Part shown: positions 1 to 10,850 of the stretch, in pieces
Position numbering within the stretch: position 1 is the first letter of the stretch
How the letters are laid out: each line of letters starts with the position of its first letter
NCBI RefSeq assembly: GCF_051106095.1
Contig: NC_135783.1
Span: 305,041,322-305,105,321 of the forward strand
Source of the DNA: Pogona vitticeps
Lineage: Eukaryota > Chordata > Lepidosauria > Squamata > Agamidae
Direction: 5' to 3'
Length of the DNA: 64,000 nucleotides
Position numbers and translations under genes: made by a program
Notes under the pieces: generated by a model
What the model was told of the DNA's origin: nothing
The model's database searches: none
The model's input: only the letters and a program-made list of their open reading frames with translations

Positions 1-195
1 CTGTGAAACAGGAGTGGGCAGTCTAGACTACTAAAATGGTGGAGTATCTTCATGAAAGAGTTTTCTTGTGTTCATCTACTCTGTTGTGCAGGGAGAGGTT
101 TTGTGTCTAGCATGAGCATTCCCTGTAGTACAAATAAGGAGTTTACCTCTAAGGGATGTAATTGGTAAAGCATCAAAGAAGAAGAAAAACATAAA

Positions 196-2790
196 ACAGA
201 GCTTTCGGTAAAAATATAAGAACATAAGAAGAGCCCTGCTGGATCAGGCCAACGGCCCATGTAGTTCAGCTTCCTGTATCTCACAGTGTCCCCACCAGAT
301 GCCTCTGGGAGTCAACTAGATACCTGTCTCCTGATACCCCTGCCCTGCATCTGGCATTTGGGTGTACCTTCCTTTTAAGCTTGGAGACTGCACATCCCCA
401 TCATGGCCTGTAACCTGCAATAGACTAATGCCATCACCACATCCTGTGGCAAGGTGTTCCACAGACTAACAACACGCTGCATAAAGAAATATTTTTTGTC
501 TGTTCTCACTCTCCCAACACTCAATTGGAGTGGATGTCCACTGGTTCTGGTGTGAGAGAAAAGAGCTTTCCTCTATCCACTTTATCCTTCCCCTGCATAA
601 TTTTATATGTCTCAATCATGCCCCCCCTCAGGCGCCTTTTCTCTCTTGAGGCTGAACCCGGGCAAGACGGAGGTCTTGAGGGTGGGTGGCCCTTCTATTA
701 GCGGTATAGGTAGCTCCCTTTCGTTTGGGGGGGACAACCCTTACCGCAAAGAGTGAGGTCCGCAGCTTGGGGATACATCTGGACCTGGCGCTTACCATGA
801 AAACCCAGGTGGCGTCCGTAGCCCGTTCCGCTTATTTTCATCTATGGCAGATTGCCCAGCTGCGACCATACCTTGATGGGGGGGGCCTCTCTACTCTAGT
901 CCATGCGCTCGTAATCTCAAGATTACACCATTGTAATGCACTCTACGTGGGGCTGCCTTTGAGGCTGACATGGAAACTTCAGATGGTCCAGAATGCGGCA
1001 GCCAGGCTTCTAAGTGGGGTGAGAAAACACCAACATATCTCCCTCACGCTGGCTGCCTTGCACTGGTTCCCCATCCGTTTCCGCGTTGACTTCAAAGTGC
1101 TAATGATTACTTATAAAGCCCTTAATGGTTTGGGACCTCAATATTTGGCAGATTGCCTTCTTCCACCTAGATCTACCCGAATCACCCGATATAGCCAGCA
1201 GGGGCGGCTGAGGGTTCTGACGCCGAGGGAGGCCCGGAAGGAAAAAACAAGAAACCGGGCCTTCTTGGCGGTGGCACCTCAGCTGTGGAACACCCTTCCT
1301 GCCGAAATTCGGATGGCACCCTCGCTGGGTGTTTTTAAAAGCCAGCTGAAAACTTGGCTATTCAAGCAGGCCTTCCCTTCAGTCAATTAAGTGATTCTTA
1401 TATATATTTTTTCTCTTCTTTTTCTTTTGATTCATGCCATCTGGGAACTGTTTGTTTAAATTAATTGTTAAAATTAATTGTTTAAATTGTAAATTTATGG
1501 TTTTATATATTTTATATTGTTTTGTTTTTATCTATGTAAGCCGCCCCGAGTAGACATGGTCTAGAGGAGTGGGGTAAAAATCTAATAAACAAACAAACAA
1601 ACAAACAAACAAACAAACAAACAAACAAATAAATAAATAAATAGCCCTAAACGCTGTAGCCTTGCCTCATAAGGGAGGTGCCCCAGGCCAGTTATCATTT
1701 TAGCTGCTCTCTTCTGCACCCTTTCCAGTTCCACTATGTCTTTTTTTGAGATGTGGCAACCAGAACTGCAATACTCCAGATGCTGCCTTAGCAGCGTTTT
1801 GCACAATGGCATTAGAATGTTGGCTGTTTTATTTTCCATCCCCTTTTTAATGACACCTAGCATGGAATTGGCCTTCTTCACTGCTGCCACACACTAGGTT
1901 GACACTTTCATGGAGCTGTCTACCATCACACCAAGATCTCTTTCCTGATCCATCACAGACAGCTCAGTCAGAACCCATCAGCTCATAACTAAAGTTTTGA
2001 TTATTTGCCCCAATGTGCATTACTTTACATTTTCTTATACTGAAATGCATTTGCCATTTTGCCGCCCATTCTCGCAATTTGGGAAGATCCTTCTGGAACC
2101 CTTCACAATCCCTTCTGGTCTTTACCACCCAGAAACGTTTTGTGTCATCTGCAAACTTGGCCACCTCATTGCTTATCCCTGTGTCCAGGTCATTTATGAA
2201 CAGGTTGAAAAGCACCGGTCCCAGGATAGATCCCTGGGGCACACCACTTTTCACCTCTCTCCATTGTGAAAATTGCCCATTGACACCTATTCTGCTTTTC
2301 CTGGTTCTCAACCAATTTTCAGTCCATAAGAGGACCTGCCCTCATATCCCAACTGTGGTTTTCTCAGAAGTCTTTGGTGATGGACCATGTCAAATGCCTT
2401 CTGAAAATCCAGATAGACAATGTCCACTGGTTCGCCCGCCTGTTGACCTTTTCAAAGAATTCTAAAAGGTTTGTGAGGCAAGACTTACCGTTACAGAACC
2501 CATGCTGATTTTCCATCAGCAAGGCTTGTTCTTCTATGTTTCATGATTTTATCTTCGATGAGGCTTTCCACCATCTTCTGTAGAACAGATGTTAGGCTAA
2601 CTGGCCTGTAGTTTCCCGGTTCACCCTTCTTTCCCTTTTTAAAGATTGGCATGACATGTGCTATCTTCCAGTCCTCTGGCACTGTGGCCGTTTCAAGGGA
2701 CAAGTTGTATATTTTAGTTAAGAGATCAGCAACTTCATTCCGCAGTTCCTTAATAACCCTTGGGTGGATGACATCTGGGCCAGTAAGATT
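196..2790 (-). mobile_element. CR1-type LINE, 5'-truncated, split by an L2 insertion
   Basis: On the minus strand the pieces 1644-2790 and 196-650 read as one non-LTR retrotransposon. Frames at 2491-2703, 1964-2311 and 1644-1890 carry reverse-transcriptase motifs of the CR1/L3 group: a GNYRPVSLTS block, then SGVPQGSILGPVLFN, then FADDT, and finally a C-terminal stretch containing LLRQHLEYC and ELERVQKRAAKMI. The open frame is broken several times, so the copy is dead and old. The left piece continues the C-terminal end and the 3' region. An L2 element occupies 651-1643. CR1 is common in reptiles and birds. Confidence is high for the clade, lower for the exact ends. Confidence 0.85.
651..1643 (+). 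mobile_element. L2-clade LINE 3' part, inserted in CR1
   Basis: The frame 725-1390 encodes the C-terminal part of an L2-type ORF2, with the blocks LVQNAAARLL-like (MVQNAAARLLSG), LHWFPIRFRVDFKVL, YKALNGLGPQYL and APQLWNTLPAEIR. Upstream bases 652-724 continue the protein (LNPGKTEVL) in another frame, consistent with one slip in the G run near 727-733. After the stop there is a short 3' UTR with the L2-type tail (GCCGCCCCGAGTAGAC...) and a terminal AAAC/AAAT repeat at 1587-1643. It interrupts a minus-strand CR1 copy, so it is the younger of the two. Confidence 0.85.
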
Positions 2791-3282
2791 TGAATGTTAT
2801 CCAAAGAACATGTGCAGAACCCCATAGGAACCTAATAGTAGCACTAAAAGTTATGACAGCTCCAGGTTTCCCGGGGAGTTAGTTACCTGGGACCCTCTAG
2901 TGATTCCCCATGCCAGTATGCTCTGTGGGGTTCTCCTCTTCCTCTTTGTTTCTACAGCCAGAAACAAAGAGAATAATGAGGATAATAACATTGACAGCAC
3001 TTAGATGAGGGTCAATACAGTAAGACTGTTCAGCATTAGGGGGCATCAAAGAGGTTGTACTATAGAAATCTTGGTCCAGGGTAAGCAGGGCCAGCTTCAG
3101 GAGGCTCTTGGCAGCTGCTTGAGGATGCCACCATTTTAAAGGTGTCCAATGCGATCATGTGGGTGAAGATTACATTTCTCTTCATTTCAATGTGATCAAA
3201 TTATCTCCTTAGCATAGATGCATGACTGGCAAAAAGACATTTGGATTGTTTGCAGCAAAGGAACAACAAAAAAACACGCAAC
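2791..3282. other. No recognised feature
   Basis: Unique-looking intergenic sequence between the CR1 copy and a SINE. No long open frame, no splice-flanked exon and no repeat family that I recognise. Confidence 0.5.
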
Positions 3283-3432
3283 AGAACTGTTGGATAGTTC
3301 AGTGGTTTAGACTTCTGGCTGTGAAGGCAGAAGTTGGGAATTGAGTTCTCCACTAGGTCTCCTTGACAAGGGGGCTGGACTTGATGATCCATAGGGTCCC
3401 TTCCAGCTCTGCAGTGCTAAGATTATAAGAGT
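3283..3432 (+). repeat. tRNA-like SINE with CR1-like 3' tail
   Basis: The head (GTTCAGTGGTTTAGACTTC) resembles a worn tRNA-derived A-box region. The 3' part (GGACTTGATGATCC followed by TCCCTTCCAGCTCTGCAG) resembles the 3' end shared by CR1 LINEs and their SINE partners. Borders are approximate. Confidence 0.55.
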
Positions 3433-4087
3433 AAAAACCCTTGAACAGGGTCAGGAACCATGTGGGCTCTCTTGGTGTTGTGAGTCCAGAATCCCCATCA
3501 GCCAAAGAGAAAACAGCTAATGGTGAATGATGATGGCAACTGCAGTGCCTCAGTATCATATGTTACTAACCCATCCCTACTACAGAATGTCCCATTTCAC
3601 TAATTGTATATGTATCCCTTACTTGCAGCAGCATAATTAGTTTTAAAACAAATATTTATTTATTTATTTATTTAACTTATATTCAAGCATATCTTCAGTC
3701 ACGGAACAGAAGGTGTATTTATTCTCCCTTTCCCCTTCTCCTCCCCAATTTACATGTCAGAGTATCCTTAGAACCTATCCTCCTAAAGTGGGCTGATTGA
3801 TTCTGTAAGTCTCTCTTGCAGCTTCCTCCAGAGAAGTCTGGAAGTCTGCAGCATTTATTAATCTGTATGCTTGTTCTTAAACATTTGGAAGATCCAAGTA
3901 AGGGCAGGAGCCAGCTTCTTAGGAGAAAAATCGAAGATTCAAGCTGGTAAACAGTGAGCTATCTAAAGTACAAGGGTATTTGTTTTATGCTTTGTTGCAC
4001 TAGTGTGAATACTCTGAAAGATATGTTGTTATTAAGATGGATATGTCTTTAGAATGTGTGTCAATAATATTTATTAATAGTATAGTA
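3433..4087. other. Intergenic, with a short TATT microsatellite
   Basis: A TATT repeat lies at about 3651-3674. Otherwise I see no gene or recognisable mobile element. Confidence 0.5.
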
Positions 4088-4330
4088 ATAATTGCCGTCA
4101 AGTCAATTCTGACTTATGGTGATCCTTTTCAGGGCTTTCTTGGTAGAGGATAATACTATAAAGTACATATATTGCAAAAAAGCAACTTACAATAATCAGA
4201 AGTAGCTTACCATTCCCTTCTTCTGGGGGCACCCTAGGATTGTGCAGCTTGCCCAAGGCCACTGGTTCTACTTTCAGGAGGTACAGTGGGGAATTTAACT
4301 CTGAAACACTGGCACTGCAGCCTAAACCAA
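4088..4330 (-). repeat. tRNA-type SINE with RTE-like tail
   Basis: Read on the minus strand it has a worn tRNA-like head, a body with GGCCTTGGGCAAGCTGCAC and AGAAGGGAATGGTAAGC, and a tail CATAAGTCAGAATTGACTTG followed by ACGGCA. The same tail recurs in this window at about 18,200-18,246, 38,455-38,475, 53,520-53,550 and 63,550-63,580. The tail is close to that of an older RTE-type LINE seen at 43,850-43,992. Confidence 0.6.
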
Positions 4331-5292
4331 TAATATAGACAATTACTTTCTCATAGATGCTTTTGTTAAATTATTTAACAAATGTATTGAGTTTATTATT
4401 TATTAAATGAAAATTTCTTATAACTTCCCTGTTCTTCCAACCCATGAAAAATAAATACAAGAACCTGAATAGAGTATTTCCAGTGCTACTTTTTATTCCC
4501 CGATTTCTCATTATAGTTACAACTTCCTAACTATGAGCCAATAATAACAGTTGTTTTCCCACCACATGCTTATTATTGTTAACATTCTTTGAGACAGGAA
4601 AGGTATTCCACTCTTAGAGCCTTGTGTAAGATATCCAAGAAGTGAGACATGAGCAGGAACAGATGTTTTTTAATCCTTTATTTTTCCTGAGTTGAATTCT
4701 GTAACTTAAGTACATTTTAAAGATTCTCCTTGAAACTTACTGCCGATAAAATTATTTCAGACATTCTGCTGTTTTCAGCTAAACCATATTATGAACCACA
4801 AAAAGGCACCTGTTTTTATAATGGAGGCAGGGTCTATGTAGCATATGATGGAAATGCTACTGGATGAAGAAGTACGGAAACTTATAAGCTGGGTTCCTTA
4901 ATTTTTATAATGATTATAAAACATTTTCTTGCTGTCACATTCAGTCACATTAACCAACAGTTGACTGTCTCTCGGCATCAGTTCTCTGGATAGTTGTAAA
5001 AGAAATGGGTCTGCCACATCATTTGATTGTCCCATGGACAAGAAACTACTGTTAGGACAAAATATGCAAGAAAAGACTCAAAACAGGTGGTCTTTTTCAC
5101 ATAAAATAAAAGGGTGAATGCACGAAAAATGAAAGAGGCATCCCTAAAATAACCAAAACAATCACTGATCCTGATTCTCTGTGGTATCCTTTCTGTGTCT
5201 CTTCATCCTTTTCCAGTTTATTTATGGAATTTTACAAAGTCTAGCCATCATCATCTTCTTTTACCAAGTATGCACTCAGATCACATGTGTGA
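4331..5292. other. AT-rich intergenic sequence, nothing recognised
   Basis: No convincing open frame, exon or repeat family. Confidence 0.5.
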
Positions 5293-5622
5293 ACTCACAA
5301 ATGTTCAGAGACATGCCCATATGGAACACCTTGCCACCGGAAATCACCCTGGCAACCTCGCTGGGTGTTTTTAAGAGTCATTTACAGACTTGGCTCTTTA
5401 GGCAGGCATTCCCTCCCGTCAACATCTGATTCTTTTTTCTCTTTAGTTCTCTTTTCCTCCATCTTGAACTTCTAAATTTGTTGATTTAATCATGTGATTG
5501 TTTTTATGATATGGTTTGATAGTTACAATGATGATTTTATATAATTATACTTATGATGTTTTAAAACTGTTTGTACGCCGCCCCAAGTAGACTCTGTCTA
5601 GAGGGGCGGGATAGAAGTCAAA

Positions 5623-5701
<79 letters not shown>

Positions 5702-5702
5702 G
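5293..5702 (+). mobile_element. L2-clade LINE 3' end with long AAAT tail
   Basis: The stretch 5313-5429 encodes IWNTLPPEITLATSLGVFKS, the C-terminus of an L2 ORF2 closely similar to the copy at 651-1643. It is followed by the same 3' UTR tail (GCCGCCCCAAGTAGAC) and about 20 AAAT units at 5621-5702. Strongly 5'-truncated. The unit count is unusually high and the repeats are nearly pure, which points to recent microsatellite growth in the tail. Confidence 0.8.
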
Positions 5703-5984
5703 GGATCTTTGAACTATGGCAATAAGGTGTCTTGACACACACACTGGACTAGATCACACTCACAGAGTTATTCATAAGGGGAATTTGACTGAAAACAAAA
5801 GAATTTAAATACAGCACAGTTTCACAAGGAAGTATATAACAAACATGGTGAAATACAGAGTCAAAAGAGATAAATTTGCATGGCTGGAAGGATTCTGAGA
5901 TTCAGGCTGCTCTACAAAGGTCTGCAGTACCTGAGCAGAGGTGCTACAAAGAGAAGAAGAGGAAAGAAAAGAAGGATCTCTCCC

Positions 5985-6149
<165 letters not shown>

Positions 6150-6625
6150 TGGGGGTAGACTGCGGAGCCAGCAATGTACAGTTTTAAGGACAGTGCATAT
6201 AAGAGTCCTTGACATTCACCATACTAAATACAAATTTGTGTATTTATTTCATTATTAAATTTTTAGCTAAACCACTAAATGCAACTGGACAGATTTTATA
6301 AAATTATGTCAATCAAAAATCCTGTATCATCAATTAACATTCCATATTTTGGAAAAAATAACATAAAGCTCACAAAATCGGTAAATTTCAAGGAGAACAT
6401 ATATGTATTATAGGTGGCATATGACTCCGGAAAAATTGTCTAAGATTTATACAGAGGTGTCAAACGTTTGTTGGACATGTGAAGCACAAGAGGGAAGCTT
6501 TTACCGTATGTGGTGGACTTGTAGAGTAGCGAAACAGTATTGGATAGCAGTACATACTGTTACTAAAATGCTGCTTTGTAATGTTCCACTAACCCCAGAA
6601 TTATTTTTACTGAGCATTATACCAG

Positions 6626-6780
6626 GTAACAGCGATCCGTGTCTAGTCGCGCTGGCCACATGACCACAGAAACTGTCTTCGGACAAACGCTGGCTCTATG
6701 GCTTGGAAACGGGGATGAGCACCGTGCCCTAGAGTCGGACACGACTGGACTACATGTCAAGCAGAACCTTTACCTTTACC
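6626..6780 (+). repeat. Sauria-type SINE, 5'-truncated, inside L1
   Basis: Matches the 3' half of the fuller SINE at 47,581-48,263 (GCGCTGGCCAC, then CGGACAAACGCTGGCTCT). The tail AGAGTCGGACACGACTGGAC closely parallels the BovB 3' end at 52,974-52,990. It is flanked by the 8-bp duplication TATACCAG (6618-6625 and 6781-6788). Confidence 0.82.
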
Positions 6781-7126
6781 TATACCAGATAATACAGATA
6801 AGGCCAAGATCTACTTAGTTATATATATATAGTCACTGCAGCCAGAATTCTTTATGCTAAGAACTGGAGGAAATAGGAGATACCAAAACAAGAGGAACTT
6901 ATTGAGAAGATATGGGAAGCGGCAGAAGTGGATATTCTATCAGAAGTGTTGAAAGACTGTCCAATACAAAAGGCAACTGAACGATGGGATTTATTATATA
7001 AATGGCTTGAGTCACCAGATAGTGCTTGAATAACATATAATTAAACTAAGATGTAACTGTAAGTTGAAACCTGGAGGGCAATCATATTGTAGAAAGGCGA
7101 AAAGTCGACTTGATATCACAACATGA

Positions 7127-7175
7127 GTAGACCCTGTCTAGGGGGGTGGGGTATAAATCGAATGAATGAATGAAC
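7127..7175 (+). repeat. Short L2 LINE tail inside the L1 3' UTR
   Basis: GAGTAGACCCTGTCTAGG then TATAAATCGAATGAATGAAT is the extreme 3' end of the L2 elements seen at 1543-1600 and 5585-5640. A possible target duplication AACATGA flanks it. Confidence 0.6.
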
Positions 7176-7324
7176 ATGAACAAACAGATTGGATGACAGT
7201 ACATTTTGTGTTCTCCTTCCCCCTCTTTTCCCCCCCATATCCCCCTCTACCTTTTGTACTCCTTACATTATCCCTAGTTTTTAAAAATAAAAAATAAATG
7301 GAAAAAAATTAACATTCCATATTT

Positions 7325-8138
7325 GTTCCATCTGTAAACTGCAGTCAACAACTATCGCTTGAGAACTGGAAGAGGCTACGATTTATTCCACCAAGATCAT
7401 TATAACCCTAACAGATGGCTCACATTCTGTCTGTTAATCTGGGCTAGAGTTCAATTGGCAATTTAGAGGTGAAACAACTCTATCCTATTAGTAGCCTCTT
7501 GAGCCATCTTGTGTCCAACTGGCAACTAAAGATTATCAGATAAGTATGGTGGGTGTTAGCATCCTCTCAAATAAGAAATTTATGTCACATTTCAGAGTAC
7601 AGTTTGATCTTAACAGAAGCTCAATTACATACAGTAACTGCCAAGATATTTCATTTACTGGATCCCTTATCTCAGAAAGAATAAGGAAGGAAATTATGCT
7701 GGAAAACTAAGAAAACCAGTTGGTTGGTCTATTAGTGCTTTCTGCAGATAATTAATGAAGGGAAATTGGCAGAGGGCAAAATATAAGGGGAAGTGGATAA
7801 TACAAACAGGCTGGCTAGTTGTAGTCTAGAAAAACAGGGACAAAGAGAATATAATTTTGAAGGTACTGAGATATTAAAACCAGGTTATTTTACTTAACAC
7901 ATCATATTAAAGTAAAAGATCAAAATAGTTGCACTGTTTCACATTTTAAGAGAAGACGGCTTTATTTCCATTATTTCATTTTCTCTCATCAAGGCTGTAT
8001 TTGACAGAACACAGATTTCATAGAGAGGACTCAAAGCCTATTTAGCTGCTCTTTTCCAAATACTTCTTTGTCCTGTTATTATTGTGTATCTTGTAAAAAA
8101 TGCTATTATGTTGGTATAAAAGTGACTGTTGAACATAT
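7325..8138. other. Intergenic, nothing recognised
   Basis: AT-rich sequence without a convincing exon, RNA gene or repeat family. Confidence 0.5.
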
Positions 8139-8262
8139 GGAATCATAGAATTCAGAGTTGGAAGGGCAACTAGTCTAGCCCTCTGTTCTATGCAGGAATC
8201 CAAATCAAAGTATAACTGATTGACGACTGTTCTCTTGAACACCTCCAGAATCGGAGCACTTA
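8139..8262 (-). repeat. CR1 LINE 3' end
   Basis: GGAATCATAGAATTCAGAGT then TGGAAGGGCAACTAGTC is the reverse of the classic CR1 3' terminus with its ATTCTATGATT-type tail. Confidence 0.75.
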
Positions 8263-8420
8263 TTTACTTAATATATATCCTATTGCTCTCCCAGGAGGCA
8301 CTTAAAGTGGCTTACAAAGAATTTAAAAGCACAAGTAACAGAATAATTAAAAATAGAGTTACAATATTTGTCGGCAAACATGTTCAAATAACATCCCTTT
8401 AGAACAGTTTAAAAACACAT
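8263..8420 (-). repeat. Degenerate LINE/SINE 3' end
   Basis: Tattt-rich tail followed by CTCCCAGGAGGCACTTAAAG and TGGCTTACAAAGAATTTAAA. This 'box' recurs in minus orientation near 24,150, 29,940, 45,050, 46,540 and 48,345 and marks reverse-oriented LINE 3' ends. Confidence 0.5.
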
Positions 8421-8970
8421 TTAATAGATTAAAAAGATAACCTCTCCATAACTAGCAGGAATTTCCTTATTAAAAGTCTGCCTAAAATGAAGAGGAAGTA
8501 CTGTAGTCCTGTAGTGCTTACTACCTTTCAGACTCATCTGAGCTTTGTGGAATCCTACTGTGTCATGGGTGTGAACAATCTGAAAGCCCATTAAAGCACA
8601 CATATCAGAAAAACACTATCAAGACTAATTCCATGCACCATGCAAAAGCTAGGATGCAGAACAGTTCTAAGTAGAACCTCCAAGGATACACCGGTCTCTT
8701 CTTCATACCCACTGCCTTCATGTGAGGAAAGTGGTGACAGAGAGGGCAGTATAGACAGAAAGACTGAATTTGAATAACCTTTTTATCTTTCTTCTATTGA
8801 AGCAAACTCCAAAGGTGTTTTAGCAACTGAAGTTGAGCGCTTGTGCACACATTCACACAGGGTCTCCACACACAGCCTTTTTTTCTAGAATAGATTGGAT
8901 GATATCAACAGGCTTGGAGACAAATTCTTGTTGTCAGACCCCACTGCTGGACACAGGTGCCATTAAAACA
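8421..8970. other. Intergenic, nothing recognised
   Basis: No gene or clear repeat seen. Confidence 0.45.
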
Positions 8971-10455
8971 GTTGTTGTTTAGTTGTTAAGTCGTGTCCGA
9001 CTCTTCGTGACCCCATGGACCAGAGCACACCAGGCCCTCCTGTCTTCCACTGCTGGGTTGGGTCAAATTTATGTTGGCAGCTTCGATGACACTGTCCAAC
9101 CATCTCGTCCTCTGTCATCCCCTTCTCCTCTTGCCTTCACACTTTCCTAACATAAGGGTCTTTTCCAAGGAGTCTTCTCTTCTCATGAGATGGCCAAAGT
9201 ATTGGAGCCTCAGCTTCAGGATCTGTCCTTCCAGTGAGCACTCAAAATGGATAGGTTTCATCTCCTTGCAATCCACGGGACAATTCAAAGGCATCAATTA
9301 TTTGGCGGTCAGCCTTCTTTATGGTCCAGCTCTCAGTTACACATTGCTACTGGAATAAACATAGCTTTGATTATGCAGACCTTTGTCGGCAAGGTGATGT
9401 CTCTGCTTTTTAAGAAGCTGTCTAGGTTTGTCATCACTTTCCTCCCAAGAAGCAGATGTCTTTTAATTTCGTGGCTGCTGTCCCCATCTGCAATGATCAT
9501 GGAGCCCAAGAAAGTAAAATATGTCACTGCCTCCATATCTTCCCCTTCTCTTTGCCAGGAGGTGATGGGACCAGTGGCCATGATCTTAGTTTTTTTAATG
9601 TTGAGCTTCAGACCATTTTTTTGCCCTCTCTTCTTTTACCCTCATTAAGAGTTTCTTTAATTCCTCCTCACTTTCTGCCATCAGAGTGCAATTATCTGCG
9701 TATCTGAAGTTGTTGATATTTCTTCCAGCAATCTTAATTCTGGCCTGGGATTCATCCAGTCCTGCCTTTCGCATGATGTATTCTACATATACAGTGGTGC
9801 CTCGCACAGTGAGGTTAATCCGTCCCGGATTAACCCTCGCTGTGTGAAACATCGCTGAGCGGGGCAGAAAAGCCCATTGGAACGCATTAAACAGTGTTTA
9901 ATGCGTTCCAATCGGCTGCTGTACTCGCCATTCAGCGATGTTTCTCCGATGGCTGGCAGCCATTTTCGCGCCCTCCCCTCGCTGAACGAGGGCGCGAAAA
10001 TGGCTGCGATCAGCTGTCCGCAGGTCCAAAATGGCCGCCGGAACAGCCGAAATGGCTGGCCGCAGCGTTTTCGCGCCCTTGGTAAGCGAGGGGAGGGCGC
10101 GGAAACGCTGCGTGCAGCCATTTCGGCTGTTCCGGCAGCGTTTTCGCGCCCTCCCCTTGCTTACCAAGGGCGCGAAAACGCTGCACCCGGCCCTTTCGGC
10201 TGTTCCAGCAGCCATTTTGAAGCCGCGGAACAGCTGATCGGCGGGTCGCAAAGCGAAGGTCGGCAAGCGAACCGCTTACCGACCTTCGCTCTGCGATTTT
10301 CGCCCATTGGGGGCATCGCTCTGCGATCGCCCAAGCGTCACCGTAGAGCGAATTCATCGCTCTACGGGGCGCTCGTTGTGCAAGGCACCACTGTATGTTA
10401 AATAAGGAGGGAGACAATGTATATCCTTGTCATATTCCTTTCCCAATTTTGAACA
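8971..10455 (-). mobile_element. BovB (RTE) LINE, 5'-truncated, split by a Tigger-like element
   Basis: The minus strand carries broken pieces of the BovB reverse-transcriptase C-terminal half (for example [19 protein letters not shown] and [20 protein letters not shown]), ending at the left with the BovB 3' terminus (8971-9050). The copy is interrupted at 9792-10393 by an inverted-repeat DNA element and resumes at 10,394-10,455 in the position expected from the full copy at 49,790-53,009. Many stops and shifts show that it is much older than that copy. Confidence 0.85.
9792..10393. mobile_element. Tigger/pogo-like MITE (CAGTGGTGCCTCGC family), inserted in BovB
   Basis: Ends are inverted (CAGTGGTGCCTCGCAC at the left, GTGCAAGGCACCACTG at the right) and flanked by TA on both sides. 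The interior is GC-rich and built of inverted blocks (GCGCCCTCCCCTCGC and its complement), so the whole element can fold back. It has no transposase. The open frames through it are products of the GC-rich palindrome. Related elements are at 13,748, 37,313 and 40,847. Confidence 0.85.
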
Positions 10456-10515
10456 CTCAGGGTGGATTTCCTTCAAAATGGATAGGTTTGTTCTCCTTGC
10501 AGTCCAGGGGACTCA
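10456..10515 (-). repeat. BovB fragment joined out of order
   Basis: CACTCAGGGTGGATTTCC then AAAATGGATAGGTTTGTTCT equals a 3'-proximal BovB segment (compare 21,974-22,031), yet it sits directly upstream of a more 5' part of the neighbouring copy. This means either two insertions or a rearranged copy. Confidence 0.65.
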
Positions 10516-10559
10516 CAAGAGAAAGAGTCCCCAGAGAAAACTAAGTTTCCTTTATTTCT

Positions 10560-10850
10560 ACTCTGGAAGGGTTTCATGGCCAGGACCCCATGGCTGTTGT
10601 AGATTTTTTGGGCTGTTTGGCCGTGTTCTGGAGGTTTTTCTTCCTAATGTGTTGCCAGTCTCTGTGGCCAGTATCTTCAGAGGACAAGAGTTAGAACTCT
10701 GCCTGTGCTCTGGTGTAGTGCACAGAGCACAGACAGAGCACAGATAGCATTCTGACTCCTGTCCTCTGAAGATGCTGGCCACAGATACTGGCAAAATGTT
10801 AGGAAGAAAAATCTCCAGAACATGGCCAAACAGCCCAAAAAACCTATAAC
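10560..10850. mobile_element. Inverted pair of Penelope-like element ends
   Basis: The segment about 10,585-10,685 (GGGCTGTTTGGCCGTGTTCT, CCAGTCTCTGTGGCCAGTAT, CTTCAGAGGAC) is repeated in reverse complement at about 10,755-10,848. A third relative is at 30,868-30,985. I associate this sequence with Penelope-like retroelements of reptiles. No coding part remains. Confidence 0.6.

Larger units (their letters stand above)
6350..7306 (+). mobile_element. L1-type LINE, 5'-truncated, with 18-bp target duplication
   Basis: The same 18 bases, AATTAACATTCCATATTT, stand on both sides (6332-6349 and 7307-7324). The inside encodes the C-terminal end of an L1 ORF2: MTPEKLSKIY, VCWTCEAQEGSFYRMWWTC and PELFLLSIIPG, and, after an inserted SINE, ARILYAKNWRK and WDLLYKWLESPDSA. 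A C/T-rich 3' UTR and an A-rich tail follow. Stops show that it is dead. A SINE (6626-6780) and a short L2 tail (about 7130-7175) were inserted later. Confidence 0.88.

Noticed and set aside
1582-1660. Repeated Phe-Val-Cys-Leu protein segment
   Set aside because: It is the reverse reading of the AAAC tail of the L2 element.
9783-10417. Overlapping open frames of up to 174 codons on both strands
   Set aside because: They lie in the GC-rich palindromic MITE. The absence of stops is a composition effect.
10600-10800. Functional hammerhead ribozymes in the Penelope pair
   Set aside because: The GAAA and ACGTC core bases are altered in both copies, unlike at 30,915-30,949.
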